Origin: Leptonema illini DSM 21528
GTDB taxonomy: Bacteria > Spirochaetota > Leptospiria > Leptospirales > Leptonemataceae
Assembly: GCF_000243335.1 (NCBI RefSeq)
Contig: NZ_JH597773.1
Coordinates: forward strand, 258,365-322,364
Length of the DNA: 64,000 bases
Direction of reading: 5' to 3'
The translations under genes were made by a program, and so were the position numbers. The first letter of the stretch is position 1. Every line of letters begins with the position of its first letter. The notes beneath the pieces were generated by a model. That model ran no database searches. It was given only the letters and a program-made list of their open reading frames with translations, and was not told where the DNA came from. Positions 9,526 through 18,094 of the stretch are shown piece by piece.

Positions 9526-9834
9526 ATGTCGTGCTTCGTTTATATGATCGAGCTCGAAAACGGCTCTTATTACACGGGCTTCACGACCGACCTGCGCCGG
9601 CGCTTTCTCGCTCACGGCAACGGGAACGGCGCGAAAATCACGCGAAGCTTTCGCCCGGTACGCATGCTGGCCGCATGGAGCACGCCCGACCGATCCACGG
9701 CCCTCAGGCTCGAGGCGGCCATCAAGAAGTTAAGCCGGCAGGAGAAGACGGCGATACTCACCGATCGCGCCGTCGGACGACGCTTCGGACTGATCGGCGT
9801 ACGCCGGATTAAGGTGCCGGCTTCATTGATTTGA
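9526..9834 (+). CDS. GIY-YIG domain protein (UPF0213/YhbQ-like)
   Basis: A 102-residue protein that is essentially one GIY-YIG endonuclease-type domain. The two strands VYMIE and YYTGFTTDLRRR are at residues 5-27, followed by the His/Asn loop (AHGNGNGAK) and a Glu at the end of the RLEAAIKKLSR helix. This is the fold of small stand-alone YhbQ-type proteins, which act on or bind nucleic acids; the cellular role is not established. The start ATG at 9526 lies one base after the stop of the giant signalling gene. An in-frame upstream ATG at 9370 would add non-homologous residues, so 9526 was chosen. Confidence 0.85.
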   Translation: MSCFVYMIELENGSYYTGFTTDLRRRFLAHGNGNGAKITRSFRPVRMLAAWSTPDRSTALRLEAAIKKLSRQEKTAILTDRAVGRRFGLIGVRRIKVPASLI

Positions 9835-9864
9835 CGCAGCGCCGTTGAACCGTTTTCTGTCCCC

Positions 9865-11454
9865 GTGGATCTTTCGACCGAGATACAGAGGCGGCGTTCG
9901 TTCGCCATCATTGCCCACCCCGATGCCGGTAAGACGACGCTGACCGAGAAGCTGCTTCTCTACGGCGGCGCCATCCAGCTTGCCGGGCACGTACGTGCGA
10001 AGCGAGACCGCAAGAAAACTAAATCCGACTGGATGACGCTTGAACAGGAACGCGGCATCTCGATCTCGACGGCGGCGATGCAGTTCGAGGTGAACGGACA
10101 CATCCTCAATCTGCTCGATACTCCCGGCCACGAAGACTTCTCTGAAGACACGTATCGCACGCTCATGGCCGTCGACTGTGCCGTGATGCTTCTTGACGCC
10201 GGTAAAGGCGTCGAGCCGCAGACGATCAAGCTCTTTCAGATCTGCCGCAGCCGCAACATCCCCATCGTAACTTTTATCAACAAGATGGATATGCCCGCCC
10301 GCGATCCCTTCGAGCTTCTCGACGAGGTGGAGCGTATTCTCGGCATCGCGGCCGTACCGATGCTCTGGCCGATCGGATCAGGCCGCGACTTTAAAGGCGT
10401 CTATCATATCGCCGACGATAGCGTTTATCTCTTTGAGAGAACGACGGGCGGCGCCTACAGAGCGCCGGTCGATGTGAAGGGCCTTGATGATCCCGAATTG
10501 AAAGAGATGATCGGCGACGAGCTCTATGCAAGCTTTCGCGAAGGGATTGATCTGGCTACGGGAGCCCTGCCCTCGTTTGACAAAAAGGAATTTCACGAGG
10601 GCAAGATCACGCCCGTTTACTTCGGATCGGCTCTTACCAACTTCGGCATCGAGCTATTCCTGAAAGAGTTCCTGGCGATCAGTCCGGCGCCCGAGGCGAT
10701 CCGTCTGCGTGACGGCACGCAGCTGCCGACGTCCGAGCAGTTCACCGCCTTCGTTTTCAAGCTGCAGGCGAATATGAACCGGGCGCACCGTGACCGCGTC
10801 GCCTTTGTGCGCATCGCATCGGGCGTATTTGAGCGCGGAATGACGGTTTTTGTTAACGATAAAAAGAAGACGGCTAAACTCTCAAGCCCGGTTTCCTTTT
10901 TCGGACAGGATCGTTCAACGATCGACCAGGCATACCCCGGCGATATCATCGGCCTGATTAACCCCGGACTGTTTGCGATCGGCGACGTATTGTTTACGGG
11001 TAACGCTCCGGAGTTTCATCCGCTGCCGCGATTCGCTCCTGAGATGTTCGCCCGTCTGATTCCCGAAGATACGTCAAAGATGAAAGGCTTTAGAAAAGGC
11101 ATCGAGGAGCTGGCCGAAGAAGGCGTCGTTCAGGTCTTCACCCGCGAGCACGACGCCTCGCCCGTTATCGGCGCCGTCGGCACTCTGCAGTTCGAGGTCT
11201 TTCGCTTTCGCATCCAGGATGAATATGGCGCTCCGTGTCGCCTGGAGGCGCTCGGCTTTGAATGCTCGCGCTGGATTCGTCCCGAAGATAAGAGCAAGTT
11301 CAGCAGCTATGATCTCGTGCTGAACGATGATCGCGGTAATCCTGTCGTGCTTTTCAAGAGCGAGTTCCGGATGAAAAGCTTTCAGCGAGAGCATCCCGAT
11401 GTTCCCCTGTACGAAAGCCCGCATCTCGTAGAAGTGGCCGACGACAAAAAATAA
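9865..11454 (+). CDS. prfC: Peptide chain release factor 3
   Basis: A 529-residue translational GTPase that removes RF1/RF2 from the ribosome after peptide release. The GTPase motifs are complete: AHPDAGKT at 17-24, DTPGHED at 85-91 and NKMD at 139-142. The class-specific DAGKTTLTEKLLLYGGAI beginning and the RMKGFRKGIEELAEEGVVQ-like region (near KMKGFRKG) in the C-terminal half separate RF3 from EF-G. The length matches the family (about 527-530). The start is GTG at 9865, 30 nt after the GIY-YIG gene, consistent with the two being in one transcript. Nothing unusual is seen in the catalytic core. Confidence 0.95.
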   Translation: MDLSTEIQRRRSFAIIAHPDAGKTTLTEKLLLYGGAIQLAGHVRAKRDRKKTKSDWMTLEQERGISISTAAMQFEVNGHILNLLDTPGHEDFSEDTYRTLMAVDCAVMLLDAGKGVEPQTIKLFQICRSRNIPIVTFINKMDMPARDPFELLDEVERILGIAAVPMLWPIGSGRDFKGVYHIADDSVYLFERTTGGAYRAPVDVKGLDDPELKEMIGDELYASFREGIDLATGALPSFDKKEFHEGKITPVYFGSALTNFGIELFLKEFLAISPAPEAIRLRDGTQLPTSEQFTAFVFKLQANMNRAHRDRVAFVRIASGVFERGMTVFVNDKKKTAKLSSPVSFFGQDRSTIDQAYPGDIIGLINPGLFAIGDVLFTGNAPEFHPLPRFAPEMFARLIPEDTSKMKGFRKGIEELAEEGVVQVFTREHDASPVIGAVGTLQFEVFRFRIQDEYGAPCRLEALGFECSRWIRPEDKSKFSSYDLVLNDDRGNPVVLFKSEFRMKSFQREHPDVPLYESPHLVEVADDKK

Positions 11455-11500
11455 AATCTATTCGCATGCCGGTTCGTCCAATAAAGCGATCCGGCAAGAG

Positions 11501-11519
11501 GGCCTGCTACAGGTAGGCC
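11501..11519 (+). other. Small hairpin upstream of the YqgE/AlgH gene
   Basis: An inverted repeat GGCCT (11501-11505) and AGGCC (11515-11519) with a 9-nt loop lies between prfC and the next gene. No T-run follows, so it is not a classical terminator. It could be a leader hairpin or chance. Confidence 0.25.
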
Positions 11520-11549
11520 AGGACCCGATTTCGCAAAATGGAGGATGAG

Positions 11550-12152
11550 TTGAGCGAACCGACCAAACCCGAGAGCCTGAAGGGACGATTCCTGATCTCT
11601 GAGGCCAACATGGCCGATCCGAACTTTCGCCAGACCGTCGTGCTCATGATCGAGCATAACGAAGAAGGCGCCTTCGGACTCGTCGTCAATCGTCGCTCCT
11701 CCCTTACGCTGGCCGACATCTTGCCCGATTTTCAGACCGATCTCGGTCGCCGCACTCCGATCTATGTCGGAGGTCCGGTGCAGCAGGAGTTCCTTTTCGC
11801 CATGCACTCCACGCCGCATGATGCCGCTCCGTCGCAGACGGCGCTTTCGGTCGTTGACGACGTCTTCTTCGAGCCAGGCTTTCGCAACATCGATCGTTAT
11901 TTTAAAGAGGACTACGTGAGCGGGCTTGCTCCCGACGACATGCCGCGCCTGCATCTCTTTCTCGGTTATTCGGGCTGGGGCCCGGGACAGCTGGAACGTG
12001 AAATGAAAGATGGCAGCTGGATCATTCACCCGGCTTCGTCACAGATCGTCTTTCATCCCGATCCCGAAGACGGATGGTATGCCGCCCTGCGAGAGAAAGG
12101 TGGTATCTACAGAGTCTTTGCAAACACAAATCCGGACCCCTCGCTGAACTGA
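11550..12152 (+). CDS. YqgE/AlgH family protein (UPF0301)
   Basis: A single-domain DUF179/AlgH protein of about 200 residues. The signature pieces are LKGRFLISEANMADPNFRQ, an IEHNEEGAFGLVVNR turn, YVGGPVQ and LFLGYSGWGPGQLE. AlgH was first linked to alginate regulation in pseudomonads, but the biochemical role of the family is not settled. The start is a judgement. An ATG lies at 11538, but the GGAGG at 11540-11544 would sit inside that gene and is spaced correctly for the TTG at 11550, which is therefore preferred. It is preceded by prfC and followed by about 300 non-coding bases. Confidence 0.9.
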   Translation: MSEPTKPESLKGRFLISEANMADPNFRQTVVLMIEHNEEGAFGLVVNRRSSLTLADILPDFQTDLGRRTPIYVGGPVQQEFLFAMHSTPHDAAPSQTALSVVDDVFFEPGFRNIDRYFKEDYVSGLAPDDMPRLHLFLGYSGWGPGQLEREMKDGSWIIHPASSQIVFHPDPEDGWYAALREKGGIYRVFANTNPDPSLN

Positions 12153-12451
12153 GCGACACGACGCCTGTCCGTCATCCTGATGCTGCTTTTTCCACTTTCC
12201 GGATTCCCTGAATCACCGATTTCCCGATCGGCATTGGCCGCCTTTAATCCGCCCTTAATCCCAACAAAGCGCTTAACAGCTTTTTACAATTCATCTCAGT
12301 AAGGGCTCGGCCATCTGACACCGCTGCTTGCTCCCTCGATACGAAACGAGCCGTGGCTACTCCAAGCAGAAGTTTCTTTCAATATAAACTATTGAAAAAG
12401 CTTTTCCGCCTGGCCCACTCCAAAAATCTGGTCCTGAGTCGCGGGCTCTAC
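12153..12451. other. Intergenic region before lepA
   Basis: About 300 bases without a convincing gene. It contains a small palindrome (CCGAT...ATCGG near 12216-12231). An in-frame GTG at 12353 would extend LepA by 33 non-conserved residues. No clear promoter consensus, riboswitch or RNA gene was recognised. It must carry the lepA promoter. Confidence 0.4.
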
Positions 12452-14260
12452 ATGAAAGATCTATCACTGATTCGCAATTTCAGCATTATTGCACATATCG
12501 ACCACGGCAAGTCAACGCTTGCCGACAGGCTTCTCGAGATTGCTCGCGTCACCGACGCCCGCACAAAGAAGGACCAGATCCTCGATTCGATGGATATCGA
12601 ACGGGAACGCGGCATCACGATTAAATCGAACTCGGCTACCTTCCGTTATACGGCCGCCCATGACGGGCAGAGCTATATTCTGAATCTCATCGACACTCCG
12701 GGCCACGTCGACTTCACCTATGAGGTCTCGCGTTCGCTAACGGCCTGCGAGGGCGTGCTGCTTGTCGTCGATGCGACGCAGGGCGTCGAAGCACAGACCC
12801 TGGCTAACCTCTATCTGGCGATGGAGCAGAACCTTGAAATCATCCCCATCATCAACAAGATCGACCTGCCCGCCGCCGACATCGATCGCTGCATGCAGCT
12901 CATCGATAAAACGCTCGGCCTCGATATCGATCGAGCCGTCGCCGTTTCGGCAAAAACGGGCCTTAACGTCGATCAGGTGCTCGAGGCCATCACTAAGTTT
13001 ATTCCGGCGCCAAGCGGCGATCCAAATGCTCCTCTGCGAGCGCTGATCCACGACTCCTTCTATGATACGTATGCCGGCGCCATCATGAAGGTGCGCGTCT
13101 TTGACGGCGTCGTGCGCAAGCAGGATCGCATCCGTATGATGAGCACGGGAAAGGAGTTCGGCGTTACCGAGGTTGGGATTCAGACCATTCAGATGATTCC
13201 TACCGAAGATCTGCAGGCCGGCGAAGTCGGTTATATCATCGCCGGCGTGAAGTCGGTCGAAGATACGCGCGTCGGCGATACGGTTACCCTGGCAAACCGT
13301 CCGGCAACAGAGGCCCTTCCGGGATACCGCGACATCAAACCCATGGTTTTCTCGGGATTGTTCCCCATTCTCGGCGACGATTATGAGAACCTGAAAGACG
13401 CCATCGCCAAGCTGAAGCTGAACGATGCCGCCCTTTTCTTCGAGCCCGAAAGCTCGACGGCGCTCGGCTTCGGATTCCGTGTCGGCTACCTCGGCCTGTT
13501 GCACATGGAGATCGTGCAGGAGCGATTGGAACGCGAGTTCCATCTTGATCTGATCAACACCGCTCCCTCGGTAAAATACCGCGTAACGACGACCGATGGA
13601 GTCGTTCATGAGGTATCGAATCCTTCTTCCTGGCCTGATCCGACGCGTATCTTGAAGAAAGAAGAGCCTTATGTGCGCGTGAACATCATCACGCCGCAGG
13701 ACTATCTCGGTAACATCCTCACGCTCGTTCAGGAAAAACGCGGTGAACAACAGAACCTGATCTATCTCGACGACGGCAAGGTGCAGGTCGTCTATCTCAT
13801 TCCGCTCGCAGAACTTATCTTTGAATTCTATGATCGCCTTAAATCCATCTCAAGAGGCTATGCCTCGATGGATTATGAGCTTGTCGGCTATCAGGAATCC
13901 GATCTCGTAAAGATCGATATTCTCGTCAATGCCGAGCCCGTGGACGCCCTTGCCATGGTAACGCACCGCGCAACGGCAGACGCCCGCGGTCGCACGATGA
14001 TCGAGCGCTTAAAAGATCTGATTCCTCGTCAGCAATTCCTGATTCCGCTACAGGCCGCCGTCGGATCAAAGGTGATCGCCCGTGAGAATATTTCCGCCCT
14101 GCGCAAGAACGTGACGGCGAAATGCTACGGCGGCGATATCTCTCGAAAAAGAAAGCTTCTCGAAAAGCAGAAAGAAGGAAAGAAGCGGATGAAGCAGGTC
14201 GGCTCCGTGGAGATACCGCAGGATGCCTTCCTGGCGCTGCTGAAAAGCGATGGCAAATGA
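12452..14260 (+). CDS. lepA: Elongation factor 4 (LepA)
   Basis: A 602-residue ribosomal back-translocase GTPase, the same length as typical LepA. The G1 motif AHIDHGKST is at residues 14-22, the [13 protein letters not shown]-type switch I region (here [14 protein letters not shown]) at about 46-60, DTPGHVDF at 81-88 and NKIDLP at about 135. The LepA-specific C-terminal domain is present with [23 protein letters not shown]-type residues, split here only by normal variation. The ATG at 12452 was chosen because family homology begins there ([19 protein letters not shown]). The longer frame from GTG 12353 encodes an extension with no family counterpart. It is transcribed alone or with the preceding gene. 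Confidence 0.95.
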   Translation: MKDLSLIRNFSIIAHIDHGKSTLADRLLEIARVTDARTKKDQILDSMDIERERGITIKSNSATFRYTAAHDGQSYILNLIDTPGHVDFTYEVSRSLTACEGVLLVVDATQGVEAQTLANLYLAMEQNLEIIPIINKIDLPAADIDRCMQLIDKTLGLDIDRAVAVSAKTGLNVDQVLEAITKFIPAPSGDPNAPLRALIHDSFYDTYAGAIMKVRVFDGVVRKQDRIRMMSTGKEFGVTEVGIQTIQMIPTEDLQAGEVGYIIAGVKSVEDTRVGDTVTLANRPATEALPGYRDIKPMVFSGLFPILGDDYENLKDAIAKLKLNDAALFFEPESSTALGFGFRVGYLGLLHMEIVQERLEREFHLDLINTAPSVKYRVTTTDGVVHEVSNPSSWPDPTRILKKEEPYVRVNIITPQDYLGNILTLVQEKRGEQQNLIYLDDGKVQVVYLIPLAELIFEFYDRLKSISRGYASMDYELVGYQESDLVKIDILVNAEPVDALAMVTHRATADARGRTMIERLKDLIPRQQFLIPLQAAVGSKVIARENISALRKNVTAKCYGGDISRKRKLLEKQKEGKKRMKQVGSVEIPQDAFLALLKSDGK

Positions 14261-14289
14261 GGGAGTCTTTTTTACAGAACAAAATTTCT

Positions 14290-14318
14290 TTGACATTTTC
14301 TCAAAAGAGACGTATATA
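14290..14318 (+). promoter_or_regulatory. Strong sigma-70-type promoter
   Basis: TTGACA at 14290-14295 and TATATA at 14313-14318 are separated by exactly 17 nt, close to the vegetative consensus. It lies 56 nt upstream of the ATG at 14374 and drives the HhH-sigma-4 protein gene. It is the best promoter match noticed in the window. Confidence 0.8.
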
Positions 14319-14373
14319 GAGATATAAAGAAAGAGCGAAAGACGGGAGTGGAATTTCTCAAGTGAGGTCGGAC

Positions 14374-15486
14374 ATGAAAACAGTTTCGAAAAAAAGGCTT
14401 ACGATCGGCGAAGTATTCTCAGAGCGCCGCTTTCTGCTTCTGCGGGAGTTCGCCCACAAGAAAGGACTCGTCTATCTGGACGAGTTGAAGCGTGAGATGC
14501 AGACGCTTAAGAATATTCGCGGCATCGGCGAAAAAAAATATGAGACCATCCTTGAAAAGCTGAAGAATCCGGCAGCTCCCTCGCATTACGAGAGCTATGG
14601 ATCACGCCAGGGTCGCACAATCGATCCGAATATGGCAATCAGCCGCGCCTTCAAGGGGTCCTACAGAGTATTCATCGACTACGCTACGAAAAAAGGGTAT
14701 AAGACGATTGCCGATCTGAAAGGTATCAGCCTGGACGAGATCCGTTCCGTGAACTGGCCGGGCAATGCGATCTATAAATCCTTCCTGAGAAAGCTGGAGC
14801 GCTACGGCGTTCGCCCTGTCGACTATCGCGGTAAACTCGACATCGACAGGCACGGCATGGGCATTCTCACCGACGACGTTAAGTTGAACAAGGCCTATCA
14901 GAACGCTAAAGTAGCGAATCTGCGTGAGTTCCTTCAGCTTGGTGAAGAAGGTCGCCTTGCGATCAAGAACTACGGTGAGATCAGCGAGAACCTGCTTCGC
15001 GATCTGCTGCTCGATCATGAGATCGATCCCGAGCAGTTCGAGAACACCCGCGGAAGCCGCTTTCCCGAGCGTGATATGAAGCTGAAGCCCGATGATATTC
15101 TGGGCCGCATGAAAACGCTGCTTTCTCAGCGAGAGTATATGATCCTCGTGCATCGCGGCATCAAGAAGCAAACGCTCGAAAGCGTCGGCTCTGAATTGAA
15201 TCTGACTCGCGAACGTATTCGCCAGATCGAAAAAAAGGCCGTCCTGCGCACAAACATCTATCTGGGGCCGATCATCCAGCAGTTCGCCGATCGCATCCAT
15301 GAGAAGGTGGCGAAGGCCGGCGGTCGCGATACGATCAAGAGCCTGTGCCGTCAGCTCAACGCAAAAGAAGATAGCATCAGCCTGATCGCCTATCTTGCCG
15401 GCTACCGAGATCTGCGTATCGACGGTCAGTATATCTACATCGACATGACAAGGTCGCGTAACTGGCGTAACGGCCGGTCCGCCTGA
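14374..15486 (+). CDS. HhH-repeat protein with C-terminal sigma-70 region-4 helix-turn-helix
   Basis: A 370-residue cytoplasmic protein of no recognised named family. The N-terminal two thirds hold repeated helix-hairpin-helix units. A clear one is LKNIRGIGEKKYETILEKL (about residues 44-62). Two more (around ADLKGISLDEIRSVNWPG and REFLQLGEEGRLAIKNYGEIS) resemble the C-terminal domain of RNA polymerase alpha. Near residues 267-290 there is a sigma-70 region-4-like motif (TLESVGSELNLTRERIRQIE), the part that contacts the -35 element. Regions 2 and 3 are absent, so it cannot be a complete sigma factor. GTGAGGT at 14362-14368 is a good ribosome binding site for the ATG at 14374. The gene is monocistronic, with a strong promoter and a terminator. 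A transcription role is inferred. Confidence 0.75.
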   Translation: MKTVSKKRLTIGEVFSERRFLLLREFAHKKGLVYLDELKREMQTLKNIRGIGEKKYETILEKLKNPAAPSHYESYGSRQGRTIDPNMAISRAFKGSYRVFIDYATKKGYKTIADLKGISLDEIRSVNWPGNAIYKSFLRKLERYGVRPVDYRGKLDIDRHGMGILTDDVKLNKAYQNAKVANLREFLQLGEEGRLAIKNYGEISENLLRDLLLDHEIDPEQFENTRGSRFPERDMKLKPDDILGRMKTLLSQREYMILVHRGIKKQTLESVGSELNLTRERIRQIEKKAVLRTNIYLGPIIQQFADRIHEKVAKAGGRDTIKSLCRQLNAKEDSISLIAYLAGYRDLRIDGQYIYIDMTRSRNWRNGRSA

Positions 15487-15512
15487 TACTGCGCTTTCCG
15501 TAAAAGATGAAA

Positions 15513-15537
15513 GGCCCGCGAAAGCGGGTCTTTTTTT
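15513..15537 (+). terminator. Rho-independent terminator
   Basis: The stem GGCCCGC/GCGGGTC (one G-U pair) with a GAAA loop is followed by seven T residues. It lies 27 nt after the stop of the HhH-sigma-4 gene. Confidence 0.9.
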
Positions 15538-15572
15538 ATTGTCAGAGCGCAAGCAGCCGGCAGCCTCTGACC

Positions 15573-16361
15573 GTGCGCACCCTGATGCTCTCGCTCTTCT
15601 TGCTCCTTTTACTCCTGGCCGTGCGCTGTTCGGCCGAACAGGCCTTCTTTCTTCGCAGCGAGTCGATGACCGACGGCCGCGTGCTGGTTCATAGCTTCAA
15701 GACCGACAGTATGAGCGGCGCCTATCTGATGGGTCGGTTTGACCGTGATCTTCCCGGTCTTTTTCCCTTAGAGCTGCGCATTCAGGCGCATAGGGATATC
15801 GTCATCCGCCCCGAGGCCATTCGCCTGCAAAAGAGCGGCGTCGCTGTGCCCGCCCTTCGTCCGAAGGAGATCTGGGCGTCGTACCGCATGAACTCGCTCG
15901 ACGACTATCCTTTTGTATTCCGAATGATTCTCGACCGACCGGCCTTTGCGATCGCCCCCTCGCCTGCCTGGATTCACGAACAGAGCATGCTCGACACGGC
16001 CTCCCCGCAGCAGCGGCGCATCCGATACGAAAGCATGGCGACACGGGTGGATAACGCCTTCACGGCGACGCCCATCAAACGATTTGAGACGCGCGTGATC
16101 ACGCTTCTTTTCCCTCTGCCTGTGCCCGATCCAAAAACCCCTTATAGCATTGTCGATGAATCGAAACAACTGCCTTCGGTCACGTTTTATTATGAAAGGC
16201 ACGATACGGAGCCACTGTATGACGCGGCAAAAGCACAGGCCGTCGATACCTTCTTAAAAGAGCGACGCCGGCTTTACGAACGGGATCTGCGCGATCTATT
16301 CGACGAGCATGAGCAGCTGCACGATCACGAGACGCTGCGACCAAAAGAAAAGGGACGGTAA
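15573..16361 (+). CDS. Secreted protein of unknown function
   Basis: About 262 residues. It opens with a strongly hydrophobic Leu-rich leader (MLSLFLLLLLLAV) and then RCSAEQ, which fits export by signal peptidase I, or less well a lipoprotein with an odd Arg before the Cys. The mature part has an RIQAHRDIVIRPEAIRLQKSG segment and a charged C-terminal helix (KERRRLYERDLRDLFDEHEQ) that may form a coiled coil. No family was recognised. An in-frame ATG at 15507 lies inside the upstream terminator and is rejected; GTG 15573 or ATG 15585 are the plausible starts. The gene converges on the permease gene, with a shared terminator spanning its stop codon. Confidence 0.65.
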   Translation: MRTLMLSLFLLLLLLAVRCSAEQAFFLRSESMTDGRVLVHSFKTDSMSGAYLMGRFDRDLPGLFPLELRIQAHRDIVIRPEAIRLQKSGVAVPALRPKEIWASYRMNSLDDYPFVFRMILDRPAFAIAPSPAWIHEQSMLDTASPQQRRIRYESMATRVDNAFTATPIKRFETRVITLLFPLPVPDPKTPYSIVDESKQLPSVTFYYERHDTEPLYDAAKAQAVDTFLKERRRLYERDLRDLFDEHEQLHDHETLRPKEKGR

Positions 16362-16372
16362 TCCGCCCCTTT
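16349..16372. terminator. Bidirectional terminator between convergent genes
   Basis: AAAGGGACGG (16349-16358) and CCGCCCCTTT (16363-16372) pair with one mismatch around a TAAT loop. T-rich tracts follow on both strands. The stop codon of the plus-strand gene (16359-16361) lies in the loop. It probably ends both the secreted-protein gene and the permease gene. Confidence 0.7.
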
Positions 16373-16397
16373 CTGCATTTCGACCTTGCTCAGATCT

Positions 16398-17915
16398 TCA
16401 GTTCTGCGAGGCGTCCGTTCCGTTTGTGCCGTTCGTACCAAACGGCCGGTTCAGAAGAGAGGCATGAAAATCCTTCTTCGAAAGGCCGCGGTGCACGACG
16501 CGCATCCACAAAAAGTAGACCGGCACACCGAGCAGGATCACAAGCAGCGCTACGCCCGCCTCGATGGGGCGACCGATGACGCTGGTGATGATCGTGATGA
16601 CCGTAAAGAGGATGAAGATCACCGGAAAAAGCGGATACAGCGGCGTACGATACGGGCCTTTAATATCGGGACGTTTATGCCTGAGCAACATTAATCCGGC
16701 GATCGCCACAAGAGGAAAGATCGAAAGAGCGATACCCATGTAGGTCTGGATCTGCTCGTAGGTGCCCGAGGCGATATAGAGAATGGAAAGCATGCCCTGA
16801 ATGACGAACGACATGACAGGCGTGTGAAACTTCGGATGCACCTCGGCGGCGATCTTGAAGAACAGACGGTCGCGAGCCATCGCAAAATAAACTCGCGGCC
16901 CGATCATGATCGTCGCCGAAACGGTTGAAAGCAGCATGAAGAAGAAAGCGACATTAAAGAAGGTCGTGATCTTAGAGCCAAAAAGGTGTGAGGCCGAAAG
17001 ATGAGCGACGGCCTTCTCGCCGGCAAGCTCAGAAGCGGGAACGGCCAGGTAATACAGCACGTTCAATAGAATATAGAGCACCATCGTGATAATCGTTCCA
17101 CCGATCAGCGCTATGGGTAGGTTGCGCTCGGGATTGCGAATCTCTTCGGCAAGATAGGTCGCACCGTTCCAGCCGCTGTAGGCAAACATCACAAAGAGAA
17201 GGCCGAGGCCGACGCCGCCCCATTGAATGCCCTTGCCTTCGAAGTGACCGGGCATCGGCAGTTCCGGAGCCGAAACGGCAACGTAGAAACCGGCCGCCAT
17301 AAAGACAAGAACAAGGCCGACCTTTACCACGGTGAGGATGTTCTGCACCACTCCGCCTTTCTTCACATGCATGACGTGAATGGCGGTGAAAAGCACGATT
17401 AACAGGGAGGCTAAGACCTTGCGTCCTGTAGCCGAATCAAGCGTTGAAGCAAAGATCGTTCCAGGAAGCATGAGATCAACGGCAGGCTTCAGATAGTCGG
17501 CAGATAAGAGAGCGGCAGAGGCGGCCGGCGCGGAAAAGGCGACGGCGAAAGAAACCCATCCGGTCAGGAACGAAGGAAGAAGGCCGAAGATGTTTTTTAA
17601 ATACACATACTCGCCGCCGGCATGCGGCATAAGCGTCGAGAGCTCGGCATAGCAGAGAGCGCCCGAAAGAGCGACGATACCGCCAAGAGCCCACAGTGCG
17701 ATGACCATATACGGATCACCGACGGCCGACTGAATGATACCGGTGTTTCCAAAGATACCGGAACCGATCATGCTCGCCATCACGACGAACGTTGCCGTCC
17801 AGACGCCAAGCTGTCGTGTAAGCGTATGTTTTTCTTGCGAAGCGGATTCGCCGTGCCGGACTGTTTCCAAAGAAATGTTTTCCTGTGAGACGTTTTTCTG
17901 AGATGCTGAGCTCAT
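16398..17915 (-). CDS. APC-family amino acid permease
   Basis: A cytoplasmic-membrane amino acid or polyamine transporter of about 505 residues with 12 predicted membrane segments. The first helix carries the APC signature FVVMASMIGSGIFG with the unwound GSGIFG. Next come LCYAELSTLMPHAGGEYVYL (the second-helix region) and a PERNLPIALIGGT loop typical of the LAT/APC group. Substrate cannot be told from sequence. The ATG at 17915 gives a conventional short N-terminus; the frame is open to a TTG at 18062, which would add 49 poorly conserved residues. The C-terminal tail has a small GTNGTNGT repeat. It ends at the bidirectional terminator. Confidence 0.88.
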   Translation of the reverse strand: MSSASQKNVSQENISLETVRHGESASQEKHTLTRQLGVWTATFVVMASMIGSGIFGNTGIIQSAVGDPYMVIALWALGGIVALSGALCYAELSTLMPHAGGEYVYLKNIFGLLPSFLTGWVSFAVAFSAPAASAALLSADYLKPAVDLMLPGTIFASTLDSATGRKVLASLLIVLFTAIHVMHVKKGGVVQNILTVVKVGLVLVFMAAGFYVAVSAPELPMPGHFEGKGIQWGGVGLGLLFVMFAYSGWNGATYLAEEIRNPERNLPIALIGGTIITMVLYILLNVLYYLAVPASELAGEKAVAHLSASHLFGSKITTFFNVAFFFMLLSTVSATIMIGPRVYFAMARDRLFFKIAAEVHPKFHTPVMSFVIQGMLSILYIASGTYEQIQTYMGIALSIFPLVAIAGLMLLRHKRPDIKGPYRTPLYPLFPVIFILFTVITIITSVIGRPIEAGVALLVILLGVPVYFLWMRVVHRGLSKKDFHASLLNRPFGTNGTNGTDASQN

Positions 17916-18094
17916 AAGAGAGATAGAGGAACCTGTGAGATAGTATCGGCGCCATCGGTCGATGGCATTCGGCCAGAATCCCTCTGCTTCACGCACGAGC
18001 AATTTTTTATTGACCCCGGGGCTCTTTTTTTGATCCTCTTCCTGCCCCGGATCAGAGATCAAACCTACCAGCCGTCGGGCATAAAAGTAAAACC

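Noticed and set aside
12353-12451. N-terminal extension of LepA from GTG
   Set aside because: The 33 extra residues precede the normal family start and have no counterpart in LepA; the resulting length would be atypical.
12737-13750. 337-codon minus-strand frame inside lepA
   Set aside because: An antisense shadow of a highly conserved GTPase; its composition is the codon mirror of lepA.
14602-15552. 316-codon minus-strand frame opposite the HhH-sigma-4 gene
   Set aside because: It crosses the terminator and the gene with clear promoter, ribosome binding site and domain content; no motif is seen in the antisense product.
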